NCBI GenBank assembly: GCA_963819975.1
Contig: CAWFYE010000009.1
Span: 1-64,000, forward strand
Direction: 5' to 3'
Source: Palsa-1392 sp963819975
GTDB taxonomy: Bacteria; Verrucomicrobiota; Verrucomicrobiia; Chthoniobacterales; UBA10450
Length of the DNA stretch: 64,000 nucleotides
Part shown: piece by piece, positions 25,576 through 33,863 of the stretch
How the letters are laid out: every line of letters begins with the position of its first letter
How positions within the stretch are numbered: position 1 is the stretch's first letter
The notes under the pieces: generated by a model
What the model saw: only the letters and a program-made list of their open reading frames with translations
Told to the model about the DNA's origin: nothing
Databases searched by the model: none
Position numbers and translations under genes: made by a program

Positions 25576-26367
25576 CTAAATCCCATAGTACTTTTTCAAT
25601 CCCCAAAGTCTGACGCCTTGCGGCAGGAACCGAAAAATAAGCGGTGCGATCATGGATTGAAACCCATCCCCGACCGTGACGCGGGCGGGCGGATTGGGCT
25701 GCTCAAGCAGCTTCATCACGCGGCGCGCAACCAACTCCGGAGGCGGCGCCGCCTTCATATTGCGATCGACCGCCTCCCACGTCCGGTTGACGCGCGGATC
25801 GCTCGTCGCGGTTTTAACGACGGCCTCATTGAAGCCGGTGTTGATATCAGCCGGCTGGAGATCGACCAACCGAACCTTGTCGTCTTCCAGTTCGAGCTGC
25901 ATCGACATGGTATAGCTGGCGAGCGCCGCCTTCGCCGCATTGTAGGCCGCCATGTATGGCACCGGCAGACGCGAGGCGAGCGAGCTGACGTTGATGACCA
26001 GGCCGCCCTTCTCCTGTCGCATCGCTTCCAGCGCCAGGTGCATTAATTCAATCTGGCCGAAGACAAGGACCTGAAAATGCCGCGCCAATTCCTCCGTCGA
26101 GAGCGACTCCGCGCGGCCGAAGTAGCCGCTCCCGGCGTTGTTGATCACGACGTCAAAATGCCCGGCCTCGCGCCAGGCAGAGCGGAATACTTCGCCTAAC
26201 GAACTTCGATCCAGCAAGTCAAGCGCGAGGCGATGCATTCCGGGCAGTTTCGGGATGCGCTCGACCTTGCGCGCGGTCCCCCAGATTTCATCGCCATTCG
26301 CGCTCAATGCCTTCGCAATTGCCAACCCAATCCCGGAGCTCGCGCCAGTCAGAAAAATTCGCTTCAT
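25576..26367 (-). CDS. SDR, candidate 3-ketosphinganine reductase
   Basis: A 263-residue short-chain dehydrogenase with TGASSGIGLAIAKAL at residues 6-20, NNAGSGYFG, the catalytic Ser in NVSSLAS and Tyr/Lys in YNAAKAALA. GTARK after the second strand suits NADP(H). The C-terminus is long and hydrophobic (IAPLIFRFLPQGVRLWGLKK), as in membrane-associated SDRs such as KDSR/TSC10. That resemblance, and the nearby spt operon which lacks a dedicated reductase, make 3-ketosphinganine reduction the best guess. It overlaps the flippase gene by 4 bases. Confidence 0.7.
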   Translation of the reverse strand: MKRIFLTGASSGIGLAIAKALSANGDEIWGTARKVERIPKLPGMHRLALDLLDRSSLGEVFRSAWREAGHFDVVINNAGSGYFGRAESLSTEELARHFQVLVFGQIELMHLALEAMRQEKGGLVINVSSLASRLPVPYMAAYNAAKAALASYTMSMQLELEDDKVRLVDLQPADINTGFNEAVVKTATSDPRVNRTWEAVDRNMKAAPPPELVARRVMKLLEQPNPPARVTVGDGFQSMIAPLIFRFLPQGVRLWGLKKYYGI

Positions 26368-27887
26368 CTACGCCGAAAGTGAAGCCGCCATTGCAGACCG
26401 AAGACGGCAAGGAAAACCAGCCCCGACGTAATTTGCCCCACGACCCCGTCGAGCAGCAATCGACACGGAATCGCGGGGACCGCGGCGATCAGGGCCGCAA
26501 AGACGGGCGGCGCGATATTCCTCCACGGCTGCTTCCAGCCAAAAACCATGTGCAGGGCGCGATGCCTCAGCACGCCGAGCAGGACGTAGGGCAGCAAAAT
26601 TCCAAAGGCGGCGCCGACCACGCCTAACGAATTGATCAACCAAAGATTCGCCAGGAAGCCGACCACCACCGCGATGGCAGAGTTGAGCAGATTTATGCCC
26701 GGCCGTTGCACCATGATCACGGTCTCGGCCAGACCGACGAAACAGTTCGTCCCGCAGGCGAGCGCGACGATGTCGAGCCAGAGCGCACCCTGCCGGAACT
26801 CCGCGCCATAGATGCTGAGGATGAGCGACCCCGCCAACGCCATGACAGCGAAGAGGGGAAGGAGAATCCAGAGCATCCATTGCGCGACTCGAGAGAACGT
26901 GGCGGCGGCGTCCTGGTGATTGCCCTTGGCCGTCATGCCAGCAATCATGGGAGCGAAGATGGGGTTGAAAGCATGGTTGACCTTGCGCAGACCGTTCGCC
27001 ACTTCCACGACCGCCCCGTAAATGCCAACCGTCGATAGCGTAACCCCGGGAGCGCGTCCGACAAAACATCCGAGCATGATCACATCCAACCGGAGGATCA
27101 AAGCGTTGATCAAATCGTAACCGCTGATCGAGGAGGAGTAACTCAGAAGACGCCGCGCTTCGGCGCGATACGAGATAGCGCCTCGAATTGAGGGTGCGGA
27201 ACGGAAGAGCGACGACGCCAGGACGAGCGCCACGATCCCGGATGCGCCAGTGCCGATGATGGCGGCAATGGGAGCGCCAAATGTTTTCCATCCGAAAGCG
27301 ACCGCGCCGAGAAACGCCAGCGTGGTGACGATCGGTTCTGTCATCCCGCGCGACCAGATGTCGTGTTTCATTACCTTCATCGCGCGCGAGACGGCGGTGC
27401 AAATGCGATACAGATTCACTCCCGGCATCGCGCAAAGCAGGACGGAAAGAACCCCCACCATCTGAGGATCGAGTCCGAACCGTTTCCCGGCGAGCCGCAC
27501 GATCAGTATGGCCAGCCCGGCAACGAGCGCGCTCTGCGCCACCGCGAGGAAAACCGCGAGATGAAACAGCGCCCGGCTGCGACCGCGCTCGCCCGCAACC
27601 TCCGACCGCGCGATAAAGGGAATGATCGCGTTGTCGAGCCCGAACATTCCGATCTTGCTCAGAATGTCGGTTGTCGCCCACGCGACGAGAAAGACGCCTA
27701 ACGAGGCGGCCCCGAGCAGTCGGGCGATGAGAAAGGTGAAGACGCCGCGGAAATTCGAGGCGAGGAGCGCGATCGTGTTGAAGAACATTCCGCGCTTCAA
27801 CTCCGAGCCGGTCTGATCCGGAGCGGTGGGGCGAGGCTCTGTCGAGCCGGTCGGAGGCAATTCGGTGGCGGTTGGAATTGCGTTCAC
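26364..27887 (-). CDS. Wzx/MATE-like lipid or polysaccharide flippase
   Basis: A 507-residue protein with about 12-14 membrane helices and the layout of the polysaccharide-transport (Wzx) branch of the MOP superfamily: a basic cytoplasmic N-terminus, then FNTIALLASNFRGVFTFLIARLLG and an internal repeat starting LLSYSSSISGYDLINAL. These proteins flip lipid-linked sugars or lipids across the inner membrane. GTG 27887 is chosen because it forms a 4-base GTGA overlap with the ATPase stop; the 23 codons upstream lie inside the ATPase. Context suggests the sphingolipid-type product as cargo, which is inference. Confidence 0.85.
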   Translation of the reverse strand: MNAIPTATELPPTGSTEPRPTAPDQTGSELKRGMFFNTIALLASNFRGVFTFLIARLLGAASLGVFLVAWATTDILSKIGMFGLDNAIIPFIARSEVAGERGRSRALFHLAVFLAVAQSALVAGLAILIVRLAGKRFGLDPQMVGVLSVLLCAMPGVNLYRICTAVSRAMKVMKHDIWSRGMTEPIVTTLAFLGAVAFGWKTFGAPIAAIIGTGASGIVALVLASSLFRSAPSIRGAISYRAEARRLLSYSSSISGYDLINALILRLDVIMLGCFVGRAPGVTLSTVGIYGAVVEVANGLRKVNHAFNPIFAPMIAGMTAKGNHQDAAATFSRVAQWMLWILLPLFAVMALAGSLILSIYGAEFRQGALWLDIVALACGTNCFVGLAETVIMVQRPGINLLNSAIAVVVGFLANLWLINSLGVVGAAFGILLPYVLLGVLRHRALHMVFGWKQPWRNIAPPVFAALIAAVPAIPCRLLLDGVVGQITSGLVFLAVFGLQWRLHFRRR

Positions 27888-28600
27888 GAAACGATGCCAA
27901 TCTGGCCCCGCGGATGGGTCGAGACAATTCGTCCGTCCTCCATCTCGTGAATCCAATCGCAGGCGCTCGCGATCCCGGGATTGTGCGTCACGAGGAGAAG
28001 CGCTTTCCCGCCGCGCACAACGACGTCCTGCAAAAGCTCGAAGGCCCGGTTGGAATTTTTGGTGTCGAGGTTACCGGTCGGTTCGTCCGCGAGAATGACG
28101 CGTGGATCGTTCGCCAGGGCGCGCGCAATCGCGACGCGCTGTTGTTCGCCGCCGGAGAGATGCCGACTCGGGCGCGCGACTTTGTTGCCAAGCCCAACCG
28201 CGTTGAGCAGTTCCGCGGCGCGCTCGCGCATCGCCTCTTCCGTCAGGCGACCGAGTCGCCTCATTGGGATCATCACATTTTCCTGAGCGGTAAAATCCTC
28301 CATCAGGAAGTGAAACTGGAAGATGAACCCGAGCAGCTCGTTGCGCTTCCGCGAAAGTGCGTCGTCAGGCAAATGCGAAACCACTTCCGATCCAATCACG
28401 ACCTCGCCGCGATCGGGAGGATCGAGCAAACCGAGAACGTAAAGCAGCGTGCTCTTCCCGCAGCCGGAGGGGCCGACCACCGCGTGCACGGTGCCCCCTT
28501 CCAACGCGAGCGAAATGCCGCGTAAGGCATGGACGCGTTCCTCCTCTTCACCGAGGTAACGCTCGATATCGCTGCAACGGAGGCAGATTTCGTTTGTCAT
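27884..28600 (-). CDS. ABC transporter ATPase, LolD/MacB type
   Basis: A 238-residue ATPase. Walker A is GPSGCGKST, the Q-loop is FIFQFHFLMEDFTAQENV, the ABC signature is LSGGEQQRVAIARALAN and Walker B is VILADEPTGNLD. DEPTGNLD and the length are typical of the LolD/FtsE/MacB-N subfamily, which drives type VII (mechanotransmission) transporters without moving substrate through the membrane. ATG 28600 overlaps the permease stop (ATGA). Pairs with the FtsX-like permease. Confidence 0.93.
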   Translation of the reverse strand: MTNEICLRCSDIERYLGEEEERVHALRGISLALEGGTVHAVVGPSGCGKSTLLYVLGLLDPPDRGEVVIGSEVVSHLPDDALSRKRNELLGFIFQFHFLMEDFTAQENVMIPMRRLGRLTEEAMRERAAELLNAVGLGNKVARPSRHLSGGEQQRVAIARALANDPRVILADEPTGNLDTKNSNRAFELLQDVVVRGGKALLLVTHNPGIASACDWIHEMEDGRIVSTHPRGQIGIVS

Positions 28601-29835
28601 ACGCTTGATCCCCGCAGCGTTGCGACGGGCGGAAGCTGGCCGGCGCGATGAGCCGGGACCCAGCTCGCGATCGCGACCGCAATCACTGCCAGGAGGATGG
28701 CCCACAGGTAATGGTGCCAATCGGAGGCGACCGGGAAATAATCGGCGTAGAGGATGCCGCGGACGCGCAACGGAATGTGGGAGACACCAATGACCGAAAG
28801 CCCTCCGATGAGGCAGCCGATGGCCGAGCCGAGCCCTGCGATGAGTGCACCCTGCCAGAGAAAAATCGCGCTGATGTCGCGACGGCTGTAGCCGATCGAG
28901 CGCAGGATCGCGATCTCCCTGGTTTTCGAGAGCACCGTCATGGTGAGGACATTAAAAATGCCGAAGCCGGCGAGCAGAATGATCAGGGAAACGGTGATCC
29001 CGGTGGAGAGTCGCAGGGTGAGAAGAAGCGCCAGATTCGATTGCTCGCGCTCCTGCCAACTGCGCGCCTCGTGTTGAAAGAGCTGTTCCAAATGTTGCGC
29101 CAATTCCGGCGCGGCGTCGGGATCGCGCAATTTGTAGAGAATCATCGTCGCCGGGTAGGGCTTGCGCAAAAGGCGCTGGGCGATTTTTGAATGGCAATAG
29201 ATGCGGGTGGAATCGACCGACCCGACGCCGCCACGGGCGATGGCAGCGACGGTGAAGCGCCAATACTCGCCGTTTGGCGAGAGCAGTTGCACCAGGTCGC
29301 CCACTTTGACCCCGAGCACCTCGGCCAGCGTCGAACCGACAATCACCGAGCTGGGATTGTTGCGAAAATCGTCGAACTTCCCGGCGATAATCTGCCGGCC
29401 AATATCGGTCGTGCGCAGATGGAGCGCGGGATCGATCCCGAAGAGATCGACCGTGGCGGTCTCAAACTCGGCCCGGGCCGTAAGGGTGCCGCGCAGGACC
29501 GGAGCGCAGGCGACGACATTGGGAAAGCGCCGGCTGATACGCATGATCTCGGAGGCGTTGGTGATGCCCTCGAAGTAGCGGCGGCGGGCCGCTTCCGCGC
29601 TGGCGTTTTTCGGCGCGACATAGAGGTTGCCGTAACGGGGACTAAATTGCCCGCGCAACATGATAGCGCCACTGCTTCCGAGGGTGGAATCAATAAAATT
29701 TTTCGTGAATCCCTGGGTCTGGGCCTGGGTGCAGATAAAAATTGCGACCCCGAAAACGACCCCGCAGAGGCTGAGAATGAAGGCGCGCTTGCGATGAAAA
29801 AGGAAACGCAACGCGATGTGAAGCGTCGGCGTCAC
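28597..29835 (-). CDS. FtsX/MacB/LolC-type ABC permease
   Basis: A 412-residue permease with one N-terminal helix (AFILSLCGVVFGVAIFI), a ~230-residue periplasmic domain, and three C-terminal helices starting near LSTGITVSLIILLAG. The REIAILRSIGYSRRDIS coupling-helix motif is diagnostic of the FtsX/LolC/MacB family. Members extract lipoproteins or push periplasmic substrates into a TolC channel. Overlaps the membrane fusion gene upstream and the ATPase gene downstream by 4 bases each. Together with the two TolC-like proteins this predicts a MacAB-TolC-like machine. Confidence 0.92.
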   Translation of the reverse strand: MTPTLHIALRFLFHRKRAFILSLCGVVFGVAIFICTQAQTQGFTKNFIDSTLGSSGAIMLRGQFSPRYGNLYVAPKNASAEAARRRYFEGITNASEIMRISRRFPNVVACAPVLRGTLTARAEFETATVDLFGIDPALHLRTTDIGRQIIAGKFDDFRNNPSSVIVGSTLAEVLGVKVGDLVQLLSPNGEYWRFTVAAIARGGVGSVDSTRIYCHSKIAQRLLRKPYPATMILYKLRDPDAAPELAQHLEQLFQHEARSWQEREQSNLALLLTLRLSTGITVSLIILLAGFGIFNVLTMTVLSKTREIAILRSIGYSRRDISAIFLWQGALIAGLGSAIGCLIGGLSVIGVSHIPLRVRGILYADYFPVASDWHHYLWAILLAVIAVAIASWVPAHRAGQLPPVATLRGSSV

Positions 29836-30989
29836 TGCGGCTTGGGCGGCGGCACACCCTTCACGGCCCGTTGCCTAACGAATCGACCGGGCTTCAATTT
29901 GTCCTGCCCCGAAACGACGACGTGGTCGCCTTCCTTTAGCCCGTCCAGCACTTCCGAAAATTCGAGAGTGCGATAGCCGATCTTGACCGTCCGCTTCTCG
30001 ACCACCCCGAGCTTTATCCTCCACACTTGGTCGACCAGGACCGCAGGCGTCGGAACGAGCAGCGCACCGGCGTGCTGGCCGGTGATGATGTTCATCTCAC
30101 CCGTCATGCCGGCGAGCAAAGTTTCGGGAGGGTTTTTTAGATCGAGCAGCACCGTGTAACGCTGCGTATCGGGATCGGCGGCGGGCACAATCGAGGTCAC
30201 GTTGGCTTTGAATTGCCGGGTTCGGTAGGCATACATCTGGAGGATGGCCGGCATCCCGACCTTGACCTCGCCGATGTCCTCTTCGTTCACTTCGCCGCGC
30301 ACGTAGTTTTTGTGTGAGGAAACGGTGAAGAGCTGGCTGCCGTCGCTTACGAGTTCGCCGTCGATCGCCTTGATTTCCGATAAAATGCCGTCCATCGGGG
30401 CGCGAATCTCGAGGCCCTTGGTGACGGTCTCTGCTTTCCCCACCGCTTCGCGCAGCGAGTCGAGGTTGCGCTGGCGTTCGATCTTCTCGGTTTCGAGCGC
30501 GTCCCGCAGACGTTTCGCTTCGCTCTTCGCTTTTTCGTATTCGACCGCGGGGACATTGCTCAGCGAGGTTAGTTTTTCCAAACGCTCGACGTTTGCTTCC
30601 GCGATCTTGAGCGGCTCGGAGGAAGGCAGCTCGAGCCGAGCCTGTTCCTCCGCCGACTGCAAGTCGGCCCGGGCCTGCTTGAGCTGACGCGCCGTCGTTT
30701 CGTCGGCGATCGTCGCCAGCAGTTCGTCTTTCGCGACGGTTTTGCCGATCGCACCACGGCCGTTGGCGACGACGTCGGCGAGACGGATGAAGCCATTATT
30801 CTGCGCACGCACATGCACGACAAAAACAGGCTCGATCCGCACCGTGCCGTAGATCGCCGAAATGGCCGGTCCCCGGACGACTCTTTCCACCTCCACCACC
30901 GGCAGAGTGAGGTAGTAACTTGTACCTATGAAGAGCACCGCCACGACCACCAGGGTCCAGAGCGCGCGCTGCGAAATCCGTGTCTTCAA
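29832..30989 (-). CDS. Membrane fusion protein (HlyD/MacA family)
   Basis: A 385-residue periplasmic adaptor anchored by an N-terminal helix (ALWTLVVVAVLFIGTSYYL). It has the split lipoyl motif (FVVHVRAQNNGFIRLADVV and LEIRAPMDGILSEIKAIDGE), a long coiled-coil hairpin from about residue 95 to 190, and a beta-barrel plus membrane-proximal domain. It links the FtsX/LolD-type ABC pair to an outer-membrane channel. It follows the second TolC gene by 9 bases and overlaps the permease by 4. Confidence 0.93.
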   Translation of the reverse strand: MKTRISQRALWTLVVVAVLFIGTSYYLTLPVVEVERVVRGPAISAIYGTVRIEPVFVVHVRAQNNGFIRLADVVANGRGAIGKTVAKDELLATIADETTARQLKQARADLQSAEEQARLELPSSEPLKIAEANVERLEKLTSLSNVPAVEYEKAKSEAKRLRDALETEKIERQRNLDSLREAVGKAETVTKGLEIRAPMDGILSEIKAIDGELVSDGSQLFTVSSHKNYVRGEVNEEDIGEVKVGMPAILQMYAYRTRQFKANVTSIVPAADPDTQRYTVLLDLKNPPETLLAGMTGEMNIITGQHAGALLVPTPAVLVDQVWRIKLGVVEKRTVKIGYRTLEFSEVLDGLKEGDHVVVSGQDKLKPGRFVRQRAVKGVPPPKPQ

Positions 30990-30998
30990 CCGCTCGAA

Positions 30999-32330
30999 CT
31001 AATGCACCTTTTCGCCGGTGTCGCTGGAAAATTGAAAATAGCGGCCGGTCGCCCGATCCCATTCGGCCAGCGCAACTTTCTGCTCATAAATCGCGCTCAG
31101 AATGCCGATCCGGGTAACGAGGAGTTCGCTCTCGGCCGACCGAAAATCGAGGATCGAGGCGAGGCCCTGAGCGCGATTTTCTTCCACCGATTTTACATTA
31201 CTCTCGGCGACGTCGGCGTTCGCCAGGAGCGACCGATAGCGCGCGTCGGTCGCCCGCAGGGTGTTTTGAAGCTGCGCCAGTTCGCGCGGAACCGTCGCCT
31301 CGAGCTTTTGCAAAGCGAGCTCGTTCGCTTCACGCGCGGCCCTAAGCTGCGCGACAGCGCCGCCGATTTTGCCGTTGTCGATCACGCTCCAGGTGTAGCC
31401 GGCGCCGGCCGCGATTTCATTCGCGATCGTGCTGTCGGTCGCCTGGGGCTGCCCGCCGTTGTTGCGATAAATCCCCGTGACCGGAATTGCGTCGCCCGCG
31501 ACGACCGCGGTGAGCGCAGGATAGTAGCCGGCGGCAACGATTCGTTGATCTTCGCCCGCGGCACGGACGAAAAGCCGGGCAAGCTTTAGGTCGGCACGAT
31601 CGTGTAAGGCGCGGTCGACCTCATCCTGCCAGCGCAAATTGACGCTTTGAAAGGTGAGCGTTCCTTCCGCCGCAGGCAAAGCCGCACCGGCACCGAGCCC
31701 GCTGCCCATTGCCTGCGCCAGCTCAAGAACGGCATTGCCATAATCGTTGCGCGCCTGCTCGATTTTCGGATCAAGCTCACGTGCCAGGAGGGTAGCGGCG
31801 GTGAGTGTGCCGCGGTCGCTCTCCCCCGCTTCGTAGCGAGTTTTTTCCCCCGCGATGTTTTCATCGAGTCGTTTCCGTTGCGCTCCCCCTAACGATTCGA
31901 GTGCGCGACTGTAAAGCGCACGATAAAAGGCAAGACGCGCTTTGTGCAGCTCTCCCACCACCGTCACGTTCAATTGCTGCTGCGCGATCAGGACGGCGAC
32001 GTCTCCGCGGCGGAATGAAGCCGGGATGGCGGCATGGAAAAGCGGTTGCGAAAAAACTCCGTAGGCAAGGATGAATGGTTGATTGCCCGAGGTCTGCGAA
32101 CGTTGCCCGCCCTGGTCGCCCGCGACGGAACCGAGCAAGGCCTTCGGGTAGGCGACCGAGTGAAGAGCGATTCGTTCTCCCGCGGCCGCTTCGAGTCCCG
32201 ACCGGGCCTGCAGGATGCGCGGATTTTTCTGGAGCGCCCGCGCAAGAACCGCATCGAGGGTAAGGGCGCGGCCCGGCAGGATGCAGATCGCCAGGAAAAG
32301 CGCGCAAAGAATGAAGGCGCGAATCTTCAC
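30999..32330 (-). CDS. TolC-like outer-membrane channel (second copy)
   Basis: A 443-residue protein with a signal peptide (MKIRAFILCALFLAICILP, cleavage near GRA). It has two repeats of the outer membrane efflux protein type, seen as long helical segments rich in Ala, Leu and Arg (LDAVLARALQKNPRILQARS at the start of repeat one). TolC trimers form the outer-membrane tunnel of tripartite exporters. It begins in a 4-base overlap with another TolC-like gene; the two differ clearly in sequence. Having two consecutive channel genes for one exporter is unusual. Confidence 0.88.
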   Translation of the reverse strand: MKIRAFILCALFLAICILPGRALTLDAVLARALQKNPRILQARSGLEAAAGERIALHSVAYPKALLGSVAGDQGGQRSQTSGNQPFILAYGVFSQPLFHAAIPASFRRGDVAVLIAQQQLNVTVVGELHKARLAFYRALYSRALESLGGAQRKRLDENIAGEKTRYEAGESDRGTLTAATLLARELDPKIEQARNDYGNAVLELAQAMGSGLGAGAALPAAEGTLTFQSVNLRWQDEVDRALHDRADLKLARLFVRAAGEDQRIVAAGYYPALTAVVAGDAIPVTGIYRNNGGQPQATDSTIANEIAAGAGYTWSVIDNGKIGGAVAQLRAAREANELALQKLEATVPRELAQLQNTLRATDARYRSLLANADVAESNVKSVEENRAQGLASILDFRSAESELLVTRIGILSAIYEQKVALAEWDRATGRYFQFSSDTGEKVH

Positions 32331-33703
32331 TTTCTTTTGCCTAACGAAGACGGCGGACGAGTGAGTGAGAGCGCCTCGGCTGCGCCTTCCGAAGGCGGGG
32401 TCGATTGATCGTTGGAGGAGGGCGGAGCTCCACCGCAGGCGCGATCGAGCCGGGCGAGAGCCGCGTTGTGCAAATAGGTCGCGCTCAGGCGGGTGCTGCG
32501 GGTGCGCGTAAGATCGGCCGCGGCCTGCAAGACATCGAGCTGAGTGCCCAGCCCGGCAGCGAGATTGCCTTTCGCGATCTCGAGCGATACCTGCGCGGTT
32601 TGCACGTTCTTGCTTTCCGATTCGAGCACCTGGTTCGCCTGTTCGAGATCCAGAAAAGCGCTCCGCACTTCTCCTTCAATCGAGAGTCGAAGAGCATCAC
32701 GCGCGCGCGCCGCGGCGTCGCGTCGCGCCTTCGTCGCCTGCACACGGCCGCGCGTAGCGAAGCCGTCGAAGATCGGCCAGGTCGCATTCACGCCCACGAT
32801 GTAGCCACGGTTAAATTCACGGCCAAGGGTTGGGTCGCGCTCGTTGTAAACCTCGTAACCGCTGAAAACTTCGACCTTCGGTTTCGTCGCACTCCGATCG
32901 AGCTGCATTTGCTCTTTCTCGATCGCCATGTCGGCTTCCGCCATCCGGAGCTCCGGCCGGGTAGTCGTCGCGCGCGCCAGACAATCGCTCAAGTTTGGGT
33001 GACGCGGTTCGTAAATGAGTTCGCCGGCGACGGAGAACGACGGTTCACCCGAGGCGCTGGTCGGCGCGCCCAACAATTCTCCAAGCCGCAGATACGAATT
33101 TTGCAGATTGGTCCGCGCCTGGATCAGCTCCGGCTGCTCATTCGCGAGGGAAACTTCGGCGCGGCGGACATTCAACTCGCCGACCGTCCCGGCGCTAAAA
33201 CGCTCCCGCTGCGACTTCAACTCCTGCTCCAAGACAGCGACGGATTCTTCCCGGACGGCGATCTGCTCGCGGTTGAGCAGAAGCTGGTAAAACGAAAGGC
33301 GTACTTCCATCGTGATGCGATCGATCGCGGCCGCGAGCTGCGCTTCCGCCTTGGCAAAATTAAGCTGCGCGATTGCGACCCGGCTCGAGGTGGCGCCGCC
33401 GGTATAGAGTGATTCGACGACGCGGATCGTGGCATTGTAGTCCTCAGGGCGCAGGTTCGAATCGTTCTGCCGCTGACGTCTGGCGTATCTCCCGCTCGAG
33501 ACGACGGCGGGCAAATAACCGGCTCGCGCCTCGACCAGTCCGCCGCGCGCCGCCTGAACTTTTTTTTGCGCGATCGCGATATCCGGATTCTGCGCTCGGG
33601 CGACGTCGATTGCCCGCTCGATGCTGTAATTCGGGGCCGCGGCCAGACAGTTGAAAATCGTTAGGCCGAGGATCGATCCCACAAGGCAAATTCTGCGGCG
33701 CAT
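32327..33703 (-). CDS. TolC-like outer-membrane channel (first copy)
   Basis: A 458-residue protein starting MRRRICLVGSILGLTIFNCLA, a clear signal peptide. Typical repeat motifs: IERAIDVARAQNPDIAIAQKK, then RLGELLGAPTS, NATWPIFDGF and the second repeat ending in LDVLQAAADLTRTRS. Best match in type is the AcrA/TolC efflux-channel family. ATG 33703 is preferred over the longer frame, which has no signal peptide. It heads the eight-gene operon. The 160 bases between it and the divergent inositol-phosphate synthase must hold both promoters. Confidence 0.9.
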   Translation of the reverse strand: MRRRICLVGSILGLTIFNCLAAAPNYSIERAIDVARAQNPDIAIAQKKVQAARGGLVEARAGYLPAVVSSGRYARRQRQNDSNLRPEDYNATIRVVESLYTGGATSSRVAIAQLNFAKAEAQLAAAIDRITMEVRLSFYQLLLNREQIAVREESVAVLEQELKSQRERFSAGTVGELNVRRAEVSLANEQPELIQARTNLQNSYLRLGELLGAPTSASGEPSFSVAGELIYEPRHPNLSDCLARATTTRPELRMAEADMAIEKEQMQLDRSATKPKVEVFSGYEVYNERDPTLGREFNRGYIVGVNATWPIFDGFATRGRVQATKARRDAAARARDALRLSIEGEVRSAFLDLEQANQVLESESKNVQTAQVSLEIAKGNLAAGLGTQLDVLQAAADLTRTRSTRLSATYLHNAALARLDRACGGAPPSSNDQSTPPSEGAAEALSLTRPPSSLGKRK

Positions 33704-33863
33704 TTCACTTTTTCCCTGCGACCTCTCCTTTTCGCAACACAAATTCCGGGCCCCGTCCCAGCCGGGCGCGACTGTTTCCATTTTGGAATGTAAACTTCCT
33801 GTGAACTTTGCGCCTTGCCGAGAGGGGTCGACTGCGGCAACCTAGCGGCTTCCGAAAGCTCCA

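Noticed and set aside
26368..27927. 519-codon minus-strand frame overlapping the flippase gene in another frame
   Set aside because: Arg/Ser/Pro-rich and without hydrophobic segments, while the chosen frame encodes a clear polytopic membrane protein with 4-base overlaps to both neighbours.
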